Part shown: in pieces, positions 55,625-64,000 of the stretch
Numbering within the stretch: position 1 is the stretch's first letter
How the letters are laid out: each line of letters opens with the position of its first letter
NCBI GenBank assembly: GCA_002304445.1
Contig: NEVA01000004.1
Span: 1 to 64,000 of the forward strand
DNA length: 64,000 nt
Direction of reading: 5' to 3'
Source: Opitutia bacterium Tous-C4FEB
Lineage (GTDB): Bacteria; Verrucomicrobiota; Verrucomicrobiia; Opitutales; Opitutaceae
The notes under the pieces: model-generated
The model's database searches: none
What the model was told of the DNA's origin: nothing
The model's input: the letters and a program-made list of their open reading frames with translations, nothing else
Translations under genes and position numbers: made by a program

Positions 55625-58123
55625 TCAGTTCGCGGTCAGCTTCAGCGACGCATCGAGCGCGTAGGTGCCCTTCGCGACGGTATCGAACTCGATGACGTGC
55701 TCGCCATAGCGGACCTTGCACCGCCCACCGACGAGGGAGGTCACTGCCGCTTTCAGCAGCACGCCGTTCTTCCAATGGATATCCACGAGGAAGGCGCCGC
55801 GGGCGCGCAGTCCCTTGATGTGGCCCGTGCGCCACGTTTCCGGTTTGGCCGGGAGCAGGTGGATGCCGTTGTCATGGCTTTGCAGGAGTAGTTCGGCCAT
55901 GCCGGCGACCACGCCGAAATTTCCGTCGATCTGGAAACACAAGGTGCTTCCGCCTTGGCGCGAGTGCGTGCTGAACAGATTCCCGAGCAGGAATTTTGAC
56001 GCGAAGGAGTCGAGCAGCTCCGTGGCCAGCTTGGCATCGCCGAACCGGGCCGCGAGGCACAGGTGCCAGGCATTTGACCAGCCGGTCAGCATGCTGTCCT
56101 GCGCGAGCCGGCGCTGCTGTGACGTGCGGGCCGCCTCGAACAGGGCGGGATTGGACGTCCGGGTAATTTCGTATCCCGGATAAACCGGATACAAATGGGA
56201 CAGGTGCCGGTGGTGCGGCTCGGGCTCTTCAAAATCCTCCAGCCATTCCTGGAGTTGCCCGTGCCGGCCGATTTTGAACGGCGACAACCGCGACCGCGCC
56301 GCCTGGAAATCCGTCGCGAGCGGGGCATCGACGCCGAGGATCGCCGACGCCTGCACGGTGTTGGCGAACAGCTCGCCAATGATAGCGCGCGACATGGTTG
56401 TCCCCAAGGAGGCTGAGCCCGGCTTGGCCACGCCATTCTCACGGTAGGTGAACGTATTTTCCGGGGAATACTCCGGCAGGCCGTGAACCAGATAGTTTCG
56501 GCCCGGATACTCGAAGAGGTTATCCAGATAAAACAGCGCCACCTCTTTCATGTAGGGGTAAGCGACCTTGCGGAGATACTTCCGGTCCTGCGTGAACAAA
56601 TAGTGTTCCCAATAGTGCTGCGCGATCCAGCCCGGGAACGAGGTCCAGTCCCCGGATTGGCTGGCCCGCAGGCCCCATTGGGACATGCCGCCAAACGTGA
56701 CCCCCCGCGCGCCGTAGTTGACCTCGGCGTAAGGCTTCACCTCCGCCAAGCGGGGCGGGAAGAAATCGAGCAGCACCCGGTGCGCCTCAGGGTGGTTGGT
56801 CACATCCGCCGCCCAGTAATTCATCTCCACATTGATGTCGCTGGTGTGATGTCCCTTCCACGGCGGCAGCAGCGAATCGTTCCAGATTCCCTGCAAGGCA
56901 GGCGGGAGCGTGCCCTCGCGCGAACTGGCGATCATGAGGTAGCGGCCGAAGTTGAAGAGCAGTTTGAACAGGTCGCTGTCGCGGGGTGCCCCGCGCAGGC
57001 GGGCATCCGTCACTCCGCGCTGAAAAGCCTGCACGCGCTTGTCGGTCGGAAGGTGGGACGCAGGGCCCTTTTCCAGGGAAAAATCAACCCGGTTGAACAG
57101 CGGTTGGTAGTCGTTCAGGTGGCGCTGCAAGAGTTCTCCATAAGAGACGCCCGCCAGTCGCTTCAGGTGGGCGGCCGCCTGCCGGTCGGGATCCTCGCCT
57201 TTGAAATCCGTCGCGGCGGTGATCAAAATGAGGGCCTCGTCGGCAGCCTTCACCCTAAAACCGGCCGGGAGCGCGCTGACCTCGCCGTTCTTCGCCGCCA
57301 GTTTAAAGTGGGCGGAAAATCGGACGCTCGCCGGCGCCGTGGCCCCGTTGAAGCTGAAATGATCGGGCCCCAGCACGGTGACGACGGGTTGCCCGGGCGG
57401 CGGCAAATCTTTGAAGAACCGGGATTCGACGCTCGGGTGCCACCGATACTCGTCGCCGTCGGTGTTCTCGCGGCGATGCATGCGGCTGGAGAAGGAGATT
57501 TTCCCGGGCTGGTCGGCCGAGATTCTGACCACGATGACCTGGTCCGGAAAGCTCGTGAACGTCTCCCGTTTGTAGGTCACGCCGTCGACGGTGTAGCGGA
57601 CGGTCGAGACGGCGGTCTCCAGATCAAGCTCGCGCCGATAGTCGCGGGGGATCGACTCCGTCGAGCCAAAGTGAAGATAGAGATCCGCGAGCGGGTTGTA
57701 GATCTCGCCACGGAAACTGCCCTCGACGGTTTTCTTGGTGATCGTCGCACCGGGCGGGATGCCGGCGTTCGCGGGGGTCACTTTGCGGACCTGATCGTAT
57801 TTCCCCTCGAGCGCGAGTTGGCGCTTCCGTTTGTTCACATGGACGAATTCCGAGGAGAGCGTGGTCTCGGGAGACTTGGTCGCGGCCCAGATCGTCTCCT
57901 CGTTGAGGCTGATTTTTTCCCGTTCGATGCCACCCCAGACCATCGCGCCTAACCGGCCGTTGCCCAAAGGCAGCGCCTCCTCCCATTCGCGGGCCGGTGA
58001 CTTATACCAAAGGGTGTTCGAGCTATCTTTCGCGGGCGCCTGGGCGCTGGCGGAGATGCCCGTTAGGGTGCACGCGAGCAGTCCGAGCGGAAGCAAGCGG
58101 GTGAGGGAGGAGGGGAATTTCAT
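55625..58123 (-). CDS. Glycoside hydrolase family 95 (alpha-L-fucosidase/galactosidase)
   Basis: LWYKSPAREWEEALPLGNGRLGAMVWGGIEREKISLNEETIWAA; LPPALQGIWNDSLLPPWKGHHTSDINVEMNYWAADVTNHPEA; GNFGVVAGMAELLLQS. Confidence 0.95.
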   Translation of the reverse strand: MKFPSSLTRLLPLGLLACTLTGISASAQAPAKDSSNTLWYKSPAREWEEALPLGNGRLGAMVWGGIEREKISLNEETIWAATKSPETTLSSEFVHVNKRKRQLALEGKYDQVRKVTPANAGIPPGATITKKTVEGSFRGEIYNPLADLYLHFGSTESIPRDYRRELDLETAVSTVRYTVDGVTYKRETFTSFPDQVIVVRISADQPGKISFSSRMHRRENTDGDEYRWHPSVESRFFKDLPPPGQPVVTVLGPDHFSFNGATAPASVRFSAHFKLAAKNGEVSALPAGFRVKAADEALILITAATDFKGEDPDRQAAAHLKRLAGVSYGELLQRHLNDYQPLFNRVDFSLEKGPASHLPTDKRVQAFQRGVTDARLRGAPRDSDLFKLLFNFGRYLMIASSREGTLPPALQGIWNDSLLPPWKGHHTSDINVEMNYWAADVTNHPEAHRVLLDFFPPRLAEVKPYAEVNYGARGVTFGGMSQWGLRASQSGDWTSFPGWIAQHYWEHYLFTQDRKYLRKVAYPYMKEVALFYLDNLFEYPGRNYLVHGLPEYSPENTFTYRENGVAKPGSASLGTTMSRAIIGELFANTVQASAILGVDAPLATDFQAARSRLSPFKIGRHGQLQEWLEDFEEPEPHHRHLSHLYPVYPGYEITRTSNPALFEAARTSQQRRLAQDSMLTGWSNAWHLCLAARFGDAKLATELLDSFASKFLLGNLFSTHSRQGGSTLCFQIDGNFGVVAGMAELLLQSHDNGIHLLPAKPETWRTGHIKGLRARGAFLVDIHWKNGVLLKAAVTSLVGGRCKVRYGEHVIEFDTVAKGTYALDASLKLTAN

Positions 58124-58180
58124 GAGAGCCAGAGTGGAAGGGACGGCCGGTAAGCGGTTCTTTTCATCGGGAGGCGCTTT

Positions 58181-58369
58181 TTATCTCACCACCGGGACGA
58201 TGACGCATTTACCTTCCCGCGTGGCGGCGACCGCCGCCATCACGCCGGAAGCTATGCCGCCATAAACGCACACGTCGGCGAGGGCGGGAATAGCCGGTTG
58301 CGGCTGAGCCAGCGCCAGTACCGGCAAAGATACTCCGGCGATCCGGGTGATAAAATTTAGGTTTCTCAT
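58181..58369 (-). pseudogene. Truncated FAD-dependent oxidoreductase N-terminus
   Basis: 62 aa: signal-like N-terminus then DVCVYGGIASGVMAAVAATREGKCVIVPVVR*, i.e. Rossmann beta-alpha-beta only. Confidence 0.7.
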
Positions 58370-58483
58370 CAGATGGGTCGCGCAGAGGGATGGCTGCTTA
58401 CGGCGGACGTGGGTTACGCTGATCTACGGGGTGGGGACAGATGGGAGGATTAGTCGATGCCAAGAAAGCGGCTACCCTCCTCT

Positions 58484-58504
58484 CTTTGAAACCGTTCAAT
58501 TCGA
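58484..58504. promoter_or_regulatory. Candidate LacI-family operator in divergent lacI/GH95 intergenic region
   Basis: CTTTGAAACCGTTCAATTCGA with TTGAA-ACCG-TTCAA inverted repeat. Confidence 0.7.
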
Positions 58505-58559
58505 GGGATTGCCTTCGGAGGGATGGGCGATTGGCCTAAGCGATCGTCTCCGCTCTGCC

Positions 58560-59687
58560 GTGATCACCCTGCAACAAATCGCCCGTGCCGCCGACTGCAG
58601 TCTCGCGACGGTTTCCTATGCGCTGCGGGACGATACCCGCATCCGGCCGGAGACGCGGATGCTGGTGCAGAAAGTCGCCGCGCGGCTGGGCTACCGGCCA
58701 AATCCCCGTTTCTCGGCCTTGATGTCGCACATCCGCAACTCGCGGCCCGTCGCGGCGGGAGAACGCATCGCCTTTGTCTGGGTGCACACGTCGCGGGCCG
58801 AGTCGGCGAAGGACCTGTTCCTACAACGCGTGTTTCTGGGGGCGAAGGCGCGGGCGGAGGCGTTGGGTTATGGGCTGGAGCAATTCTGGACGGCGGAACG
58901 CGGCATGACGGACCGGCGCCTGTCGCAGGTGATAAAGTCGCGGGGAATCGTGGGCGTGCTGTTGTCGCCGGTGATCCATGAAGCCGAGGTGACGCTGGAT
59001 TTGGAGTGGAACTGTTTCGCGCCCGCCGTGATCGGTAGCGCCCGCTGGAGTCCCGAGCTTCATCACGCCGGACACCACCATTATCTCGCGATGCGCCTGA
59101 CGCTCGAGAAGCTGGCCGCCGCGGGTTGCCGCCGCCCGATGGCGATCATTGAAGCCGGGGTCAACGAGCGTGCCCGCCGTGCATGGGAGGCGGCGTTTTC
59201 GGTGTTTCATCCGAACCGCGCGACGGCGGCGGAGTTGTTGCGGGTGGGCCTGCCCGAGGATCGTCGCGCCTTGGCCCGCCTGATCGAGGTGAACCGGCCC
59301 GATGCAATCGTGGTGAGCGACCACGCCACCTTCGAACAGTTTCGGGCGATGAACGTCGATGGATCGGCGCATCTGCCGGTCTTCAATTTGCACTGGTTGC
59401 CGTCGTCGCCGGAGATCGGCGGGGTCGACCAATCCTACGACATGGTGGCGGCCAACGCTGTGGATTTGGTCGTGAGCCAACTCAACAGCAACGAGACCGG
59501 CGCGCCGGCGTGGCCGCGGATGCTGCTATTTCCCGGCCGGTGGGTGGAGCCAGTGCTGCGGCGCGCCGATGTGCCGAAAGTGCCCGTCGTCGCGAACGCC
59601 GCGAGCTCCGGGCCGATCCCACACCCGCGAAAGTCGCGGCCCGTCAAAAGAGATCAGGGCGCGAGCGTCGCCGGACGTAGGCCGTAA
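58560..59687 (+). CDS. LacI family transcriptional regulator
   Basis: GTG start VITLQQIARAADCSLATVSYALRDDTRIRPETRMLVQKVAARLGYRPNP HTH; periplasmic-binding-like core. Confidence 0.9.
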   Translation: MITLQQIARAADCSLATVSYALRDDTRIRPETRMLVQKVAARLGYRPNPRFSALMSHIRNSRPVAAGERIAFVWVHTSRAESAKDLFLQRVFLGAKARAEALGYGLEQFWTAERGMTDRRLSQVIKSRGIVGVLLSPVIHEAEVTLDLEWNCFAPAVIGSARWSPELHHAGHHHYLAMRLTLEKLAAAGCRRPMAIIEAGVNERARRAWEAAFSVFHPNRATAAELLRVGLPEDRRALARLIEVNRPDAIVVSDHATFEQFRAMNVDGSAHLPVFNLHWLPSSPEIGGVDQSYDMVAANAVDLVVSQLNSNETGAPAWPRMLLFPGRWVEPVLRRADVPKVPVVANAASSGPIPHPRKSRPVKRDQGASVAGRRP

Positions 59688-61150
59688 GACTGCTCCCACC
59701 ACGCGAGGCGCTCGAGATCGGTGGGCTCGGCTTGGCGGAGGCGGGCTTGCCACTTGCGTTGGTAGTCGGCGCGTTTGGATTGCTGGATGTCGGCTTTGGT
59801 CGGCTCGGTGGCGGGATCCGGGAGGGCGCCGCGGTCGCCGGTTGAAATTATCCACTCGTCGAGGGCGCGGCGAAGTGTGGCGACGGTCGTATGATGGGTG
59901 GGTGCGGTGGCGACGTCGTGGAGGCCGGCGGGGTCGCGGGCGAGATCGTAAAGCTCGATGACGGCGCGGGTAGGCTGACACCAAAGGTCCTGGAGGGCGT
60001 CGAGTTTTCCGTCTGAGTGGAGAACCCGGAGGAGCGGCAGGCCGGGGTAGCTGTCTTCTTTGTAGCCGGACCAGTTGAGGTGGGAAATCTCAGGGAAGAA
60101 ATTCCGGACGAGTAGGTGGTCGGGCGTGATCACGGCGCGGATGCGGTCGTAGGCGTCGCCACAACGGTCGCGGGCGGCGAAAATCTGCGGGCGCTCGGGG
60201 AAGTTGGCGTCGAGCAGCGGACGGCCATCCATCCACGCCGGCACGGACAGACCGGCGCGGGCGAGTGCCGTGGGGGCGAGATCGATGAGGCTGACGAGGC
60301 GGGACTCCACGCTGCCCGGCGTGAGGCCGGGACCGCGGACGAGGAGCGGGACCTGCAGCCCCTCGACGGTGAGCCACTGTTTGCCCCAAGGCATAGGGCG
60401 GCCGTGGTCGGCGAAGAAAAACACCAAGGTGTCTTCGAGCACGCCGGCGGCTTCGAGCTGGGCGAGGATGGCGCCGACGCGTTGGTCAACGGTTTCGACG
60501 CTGCGTTGGTAAGCATACCAGTCGCGGCGGAGCAACGGGTGCTCGGGGTAATTGGGCGGGATTTTCATGGCGGCGAGCGCGGCGGTGTCGTAGGTCGCCG
60601 GGATGGGGAACGGGCGGTGGGGCTCGGTGATCTGGAACTGGGCGAAAAAAGGCTGGCCGGGGCGACGCTGACGCCAGTCGTTGCCGTCGAACATCTGCGC
60701 GGGATCGTGGGTGAAATTGTAATGGGTCTTGGCTTTGGTGATGACCCGGCCGTTGCGCATGGCACCGGGTGCGGCGGCGTTGGTGACGAACCAGCCGGCC
60801 TCGCGGAGCAGCTCGGGGAGGTGGCGATAGGGCGGGGGCAGCGGTTGCGGACGCTCGACGTCGTGGGCGTGAAGGCCGGTGATGATCTGCGAGGTGCCGA
60901 GAATAAACGCCGAGCGCGATGAACTGCAGACCGGGGCGGTCGCGTAAGCGCGGGTGTAGCGTCGCCCCTCGGCGGCGAGCCGGTCGAGGTGCGGGGTTTT
61001 GACGTCGCGCACGCCGTAGGCGGCGGTGTCGGGCGACATGTCGTCGGCGATGATCCAGACGATGTTAGGCGGCGGCGCGGCGGCGACGGCGAGCGACGCA
61101 CCGAAGCAGAGCGCAACGAACCACCGGTGCAGCGGCGCGATGGTTTTCAC
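59654..61150 (-). CDS. Sulfatase (S1-type arylsulfatase)
   Basis: PPNIVWIIADDMSPDTAAYG; active-site APVCSSSRSAFILG; VFFFADHGRPMPWGKQ; GTG start 61150 overlapping the GH2 stop. Confidence 0.92.
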   Translation of the reverse strand: MKTIAPLHRWFVALCFGASLAVAAAPPPNIVWIIADDMSPDTAAYGVRDVKTPHLDRLAAEGRRYTRAYATAPVCSSSRSAFILGTSQIITGLHAHDVERPQPLPPPYRHLPELLREAGWFVTNAAAPGAMRNGRVITKAKTHYNFTHDPAQMFDGNDWRQRRPGQPFFAQFQITEPHRPFPIPATYDTAALAAMKIPPNYPEHPLLRRDWYAYQRSVETVDQRVGAILAQLEAAGVLEDTLVFFFADHGRPMPWGKQWLTVEGLQVPLLVRGPGLTPGSVESRLVSLIDLAPTALARAGLSVPAWMDGRPLLDANFPERPQIFAARDRCGDAYDRIRAVITPDHLLVRNFFPEISHLNWSGYKEDSYPGLPLLRVLHSDGKLDALQDLWCQPTRAVIELYDLARDPAGLHDVATAPTHHTTVATLRRALDEWIISTGDRGALPDPATEPTKADIQQSKRADYQRKWQARLRQAEPTDLERLAWWEQSYGLRPATLAP

Positions 61151-63708
61151 GGGGCGAGCGAAGGTAGCGAGACAGGAGCCGACGGGGTGGAGTCGCCGTG
61201 GGCGTTGAGCGCGATGGCGGTGAAGCGGGTGGCGGCGGCGGGCACCTTGATAATCACGGGGCCGGGCGCGGCGGCGTTTACGAGCATCGAATCGGCCGCG
61301 GTGGGGCCCCAACTCAGGCGGTAGGCGATGGCTTTCTCAACGGGAGTGAAGCGCACGGCGACGAGAGCGGCACTGCGCACGACGCCGAGAATGACGGGCG
61401 CGGCCGGCGGCCGGCCTCCGTCGGGGGTGACGGTGAACTCGGCCGACCACGCACCGGGCGCGCGGCCGGTGGGCTCACGGCGTAGCCGACCGTAGTAGGT
61501 CGTGCCGTCAACGAGGCCGCGCACGGCGGTTGCGCCCTTCATGGTGACGGTGAGCTTCTCGGTGTAGCGGCCGGGAGCGGTGCCGTATTCGAGGGCGAAG
61601 GCGGTGTCGTCGGGCTGCTGGGAGTAGGCGATCCAGAAGCCGCCGGTGATTGGATAAGCGCGGATGATCCTGGGCGCGGACGTGGCGGTGGGAGCGGGAA
61701 TGGGGGCAAGGTTGCTGTTGCTCTGGGTAGCGAACTCGTGCGCGACGTAACCGGTGGGACCGACGAGGGTGACGACGAGGTGGTCGAACGGGCCGGAGGG
61801 CTGGCCGGCGAGTTCAAATTTAAGATCGGCGGTGCCCGGGGTGATGTCGGGCAACGCGCGAACACCGCCGCCCAGCGTCGTGCCGTTGCGGGCGCGCCAC
61901 TCCCAGAGGAGGTGGTAGCCGCGGAGGGTGAAGGACGGGAACTCGTCGGCGCGGCGGGGCGAGAGCGTCGCGGTGGTGCCGAAAGCGCGCAGAGTCCGGA
62001 CGGGGCTGTGGAGGCGGGCGATGTCGCGGGCGGCTTCCTTGGGTTGGCGCCATTGGTCGACGATGCCCCAAGAGCGGAGTTGGCCGGGCTCGGAGCCGAC
62101 GTAGTCGCTCCGGTAATCGTTAAACGTCCAAAGCGCGGCACCGATCAGGTGGGGAAAGCCGGCGAGCGTGGACCATCGTTCGTCGAGCGCGGGGATGCGC
62201 GAGTTGAGGGGTTCGCCGAACTGGCGCACGCCGAACTCTGCGAGAAAGATCGGACGACCGGGCCATTTGGCGGTGAGGGTGGAGACCACCAGACCCGGGT
62301 CGGCGCTGTAGGTGTTTTGGAAAATGAGGTCGGAGTCGGTGATGGGATCGTTGGCGGGGCCGTAGTCTGGGCGGGCGCCGGTGAAACTGACGTAGGCGTG
62401 CAGGCGGTGCGGATCGAGTTCGCGGCGGGCGTAGTCGATCATGGATTTCACAAACGGGCGGTGATTCACGAGTTCGTTGCCGGGGCTCCAGCCGATAATC
62501 GAAGGATGGTTGTAGTCGCGCTCGATCAGCTCGCGAAGCCAGAGCTTGGTGCGGGGGTTGTCGGGGATGACGTTGGGGTCGCCTTCGCCCCAAAGAGGAA
62601 TCTCGGCGAAGATCATGACGCCCTTTTCATCGAGGTAATCGAGGAGGTTGGGCGCACTGGGGGCGTGCATGATCCGCATGAAATTGCCGCCGTAGCGTTT
62701 CATGAGATCGACATCGAGGCGGACCAAGTGCTCGGGCTCGGTGTTGCCGTAGGCGCGGTGGTCGTGGACGCGGTTGAAGCCCACCAAGCGGACCTTCTCG
62801 CCGTTGAGGTAAAGGCCGTCGGGTTTGATTTCAACGCGGCGGATGCCAAAGCGGGTGCGGTGGGTGGCAGGGGTCGGGCCGGTCGGTGCGAGGGAGATCG
62901 CGGTAGAAAGGGCATAAAGTTCTGGGTGGTCGAAATGCCAGAGCCGCAGGGCGGCGGTGGGCACGGTGAGCCGGGCGCGGGCGAGAGTGGTGCCGGCGGC
63001 GGGGACGCTGACCGCGGTCTCGACGCGGCCGACGCCCGGGACCTCGGTGGCGAGGCGGACAGCGGCGGGAGCGGCGGCGGCGTTTTCCAGTTTATACTCG
63101 ATGAAAATCTCGGCGGTGCGCGCGGCGAGGTCGGGCTCGGCGCGGACGTGTTGCCGCACGAGCCGCGCGGCGTGGTGCGAGGTCAGGGTGACGCTGCGGC
63201 TGATGCCGCCCCAAGCCCACCAGGCACCGCGGCGAAAGGTGTTGTCGGCGCGGACGGTGACGACGTTGGGCGCGTCGCGGCGCACCCGGTCGGTGATGTC
63301 GAAATCGAACGGCAGATAACCCCCGTCGTGGCGGCCGAGGGAGACGCCATTGAGAAAAACCTCGGCCGATTCGTAGACGGCGCCGAAATTGAGGCGCACG
63401 CGGCGCCCGGTCCACGCGGAAGGCACGGCGAATTCGCGCCGATACCACGCGGCGCCGATGTGTTGGGCGTAGGCGTTGACGGTATCCCAGTTGCCCGGGA
63501 CGGTCAGGCGATCCCAGCCGGCGACGCCGGGTGCCGCGGCGAGGGCCGGATCGACGGTGAAGGCCCAGATGCCGTCGAGGGACAGCGGCGCCTCAACGGG
63601 CGGGGCGACGGCGGTTGCGGGCGAAACGGTGGCGTCGGCGGCACGGAGCGGGAGGGCGGCGAGGGCGATCCACGCGGCGAGGCCGCAAACAAATGGGCTA
63701 AGTTTCAT
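61147..63708 (-). CDS. Glycoside hydrolase family 2 protein
   Basis: WDRLTVPGNWDTVNAYAQHIGAAWYRREFAVP; FNRVHDHRAYGN; VMIFAEIPLWGEGD; IIGWSPGNELVNHRPFV; IFLAEFGVRQFG. Confidence 0.93.
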   Translation of the reverse strand: MKLSPFVCGLAAWIALAALPLRAADATVSPATAVAPPVEAPLSLDGIWAFTVDPALAAAPGVAGWDRLTVPGNWDTVNAYAQHIGAAWYRREFAVPSAWTGRRVRLNFGAVYESAEVFLNGVSLGRHDGGYLPFDFDITDRVRRDAPNVVTVRADNTFRRGAWWAWGGISRSVTLTSHHAARLVRQHVRAEPDLAARTAEIFIEYKLENAAAAPAAVRLATEVPGVGRVETAVSVPAAGTTLARARLTVPTAALRLWHFDHPELYALSTAISLAPTGPTPATHRTRFGIRRVEIKPDGLYLNGEKVRLVGFNRVHDHRAYGNTEPEHLVRLDVDLMKRYGGNFMRIMHAPSAPNLLDYLDEKGVMIFAEIPLWGEGDPNVIPDNPRTKLWLRELIERDYNHPSIIGWSPGNELVNHRPFVKSMIDYARRELDPHRLHAYVSFTGARPDYGPANDPITDSDLIFQNTYSADPGLVVSTLTAKWPGRPIFLAEFGVRQFGEPLNSRIPALDERWSTLAGFPHLIGAALWTFNDYRSDYVGSEPGQLRSWGIVDQWRQPKEAARDIARLHSPVRTLRAFGTTATLSPRRADEFPSFTLRGYHLLWEWRARNGTTLGGGVRALPDITPGTADLKFELAGQPSGPFDHLVVTLVGPTGYVAHEFATQSNSNLAPIPAPTATSAPRIIRAYPITGGFWIAYSQQPDDTAFALEYGTAPGRYTEKLTVTMKGATAVRGLVDGTTYYGRLRREPTGRAPGAWSAEFTVTPDGGRPPAAPVILGVVRSAALVAVRFTPVEKAIAYRLSWGPTAADSMLVNAAAPGPVIIKVPAAATRFTAIALNAHGDSTPSAPVSLPSLAP

Positions 63709-63792
63709 GGGGGAGAAGATCGGACGGGTTCGGACAGAAAAACGGCGGGCTAGCACGAAGGCCAGCCCGCCGGATAAAACGAGCGAGGCTGA

Positions 63793-64000
63793 TTAGAACT
63801 TGGTCGTCGCCGAGAGCGTGAACTCACGCGGCGCGCCATAGACCCGGTTGCCGGTGTAGTAGGTCTGGTTGCGGAGGTTATCGACTTGAAGTTGGAAATC
63901 GACGACGCGGCCGCGGACCTTGGTGGCGTAGCCGAGTGTGAGGTCGAACACCGTATAACTGGGGAAGATCAAGCCCCAGGCGGTGTTGTCGGAGGCGGGG
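63793..64000 (-). CDS. TonB-dependent receptor, C-terminal end (partial; continues past window)
   Basis: Minus strand ends ...VYGAPREFTLSATTKF*, typical TBDT terminal strand. Confidence 0.75.
   Translation of the reverse strand, partial: PASDNTAWGLIFPSYTVFDLTLGYATKVRGRVVDFQLQVDNLRNQTYYTGNRVYGAPREFTLSATTKF

Noticed and set aside
1-64000. CRISPR arrays, tRNA/rRNA genes, prophage or classical IS transposases
   Set aside because: No regularly spaced direct repeats, cloverleaf sequences or transposase/integrase ORFs were recognised by eye; tRNAscan-SE, ISfinder and CRISPR finders would be needed to exclude them.

Overview
64 kb GC-rich chromosomal window whose gene content resembles Verrucomicrobia/Opitutaceae: TonB-dependent receptors (TBDTs) without SusD, Planctomycete/Verrucomicrobia-type haem dehydrogenases, DUF1501 and PSD1/cytochrome proteins, and many Gfo/Idh/MocA and FAD oxidoreductases. 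No rRNA, tRNA, CRISPR or phage genes were recognised. Three broad blocks are visible. (1) ~4.2-23.3 kb: a carbohydrate-oxidation region with Gfo/Idh/MocA enzymes, xylose-isomerase-like TIM barrels, a DUF1080 (3-keto-disaccharide hydrolase family) protein, ThuA domains and two giant haem dehydrogenases, plus a split Tm-1-like/PEP-hydrolase-like pair. (2) ~23.4-29 kb: a cytochrome/ApbE/NosR-like extracytoplasmic redox block. (3) ~29-64 kb: polysaccharide-utilisation operons with TBDTs, GH16-like, GH43-like, GH95, GH2, sulfatase, acetylesterase, MFS and LacI. The observations I rate highest are: a single-domain GIY-YIG nuclease gene bracketed by copies of a dispersed 'GTCATTGCGAGGAG..CGACGCGGCAATCC' palindrome (candidate non-autonomous or nuclease-mobilised element); a TGAA-N4-TTCA operator found about 100-130 bp upstream of four transcription units; 7-bp tandem repeats encoding 'TLNSQPSTLN' linkers inside three CDSs; a deletion-fusion pseudogene and a truncated FAD-oxidoreductase stub; and the candidate oxidative glycoside-cleavage cluster. 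All family assignments were made by reading motifs; no database search was run.
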